Shown here piece by piece: positions 44,207-44,320 of a DNA stretch of 44,320 bases (within the stretch, counting starts at the first letter, position 1; every line of letters starts with the position of its first letter). The notes beneath the pieces are model-generated. The model was not told where the DNA came from. It was given only the letters and a program-made list of their open reading frames with translations, and made no database searches. The stretch lies in contig NZ_JAHLZF010000022.1 in the NCBI RefSeq assembly GCF_018967645.1, positions 1 through 44,320 of the forward strand. The letters run 5' to 3'. This DNA comes from Allobacillus halotolerans. Lineage in GTDB: Bacteria > Bacillota > Bacilli > Bacillales > Alkalibacillaceae. Made by a program: the position numbers and the translations under genes.

Positions 44207-44320
44207 AAATAGAACATTTCTAATCGGGGGTAGCGAATTAATTTGCGGCTCTACCATGGAATAGAGCGCTTCTAATCGAGGGTAGCACATTAATTTCCTT
44301 CGCTACCATGGAATAGAACG
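44207..44320 (+). repeat. 52-bp tandem repeat array D (cut by the window end)
   Basis: TAGA-ACATT-TCTA (44210-44222) and TAGA-GCGCT-TCTA (44262-44274) are exactly 52 bp apart, and a third dyad begins on the same phase at 44314. A second imperfect dyad GGTAGC...GCTACC or GGTAG...CTACC follows in each unit, as in array C. Nothing else is recognised in 43911-44206. Confidence 0.88.

Noticed and set aside
44042-44290. 82-codon minus-strand ORF at the window end
   Set aside because: It overlaps the 52-bp array, lacks a ribosome site and has no recognisable domain.

Overview
The window is chromosomal DNA of a low-to-moderate-GC Firmicute of the family Bacillaceae. Gene content, Shine-Dalgarno strength, frequent TTG/GTG starts and gene order all say so. 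From memory of the B. subtilis 168 map, the backbone is a collinear, shortened version of its comK-trpS interval: comK, yhjD, yhjE, addB-addA, yisL, yitS (degV family), yitT, an ipi-type gene, yizC, yitU, yitV, yitW, yjzD, med, fabHA-fabF, yjbA, trpS. Genus is not determined; acidic proteins hint at a salt-tolerant lineage, but that is only inference.

Layout. 1-2.1 kb: a 52-bp repeat array, the competence regulator comK, yhjD and yhjE. 2.1-9.3 kb: the addBA recombination nuclease operon. 9.4-13 kb: an AT-rich accessory patch with a PemK/MazF-type toxin-antitoxin pair, a frameshifted methyltransferase, a DUF2975/XRE pair, an unknown gene and a DUF4181 membrane protein. 13-16 kb: membrane operon DUF418-DUF2157-GDYXXLXY. 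16-20 kb: rocD, yisL, a membrane-anchored GH13-like protein that appears to have lost its catalytic residues, and a SHOCT protein. 20.2-22.4 kb: a CopB-type copper ATPase behind a CsoR-like operator. 22.5-26.3 kb: degV/yitT, a BsuPI-plus-Gmad2-like lipoprotein, an Nfu-N protein and an unknown membrane protein. 26.8-31.3 kb: D-amino-acid transaminase and a phosphonate/phosphite-type ABC importer (phnD-phnC-phnE-phnE). 31.4-34.1 kb: yizC-yitU-yitV-yitW with a 47-codon small ORF. 34.6-37.9 kb: uppP, small proteins, yjzD and med. 38-40.3 kb: fabH-fabF behind a FapR-like operator. 40.6-44 kb: yjbA, a LysM/3D cell-wall protein and trpS.

The most striking non-genic feature is a set of intergenic tandem repeats. 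Four arrays (1-136, 19789-20113, 26252-26594, 44207-44320) have a unit of exactly 52 bp although much of their sequence differs. Almost every unit carries the same dyad, TAGA-N5-TCTA, and the first and last N positions vary in a pairing-compatible way (A-T, G-C, G.T) when read in one orientation. Two other arrays (34200-34409, 40357-40503) have a unit of exactly 21 bp. The two periods are close to five and two turns of B-DNA. I know of no description of this repeat family, but novelty cannot be checked here.

Functionally the window combines competence control (ComK and Med), double-strand-break repair (AddAB), fatty-acid initiation and elongation (FabH/FabF), undecaprenyl phosphate recycling, Fe-S cluster assembly (YitW, Nfu-N protein), copper efflux and organophosphorus or phosphite uptake. 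No rRNA or tRNA gene, CRISPR array, insertion sequence or prophage was recognised.
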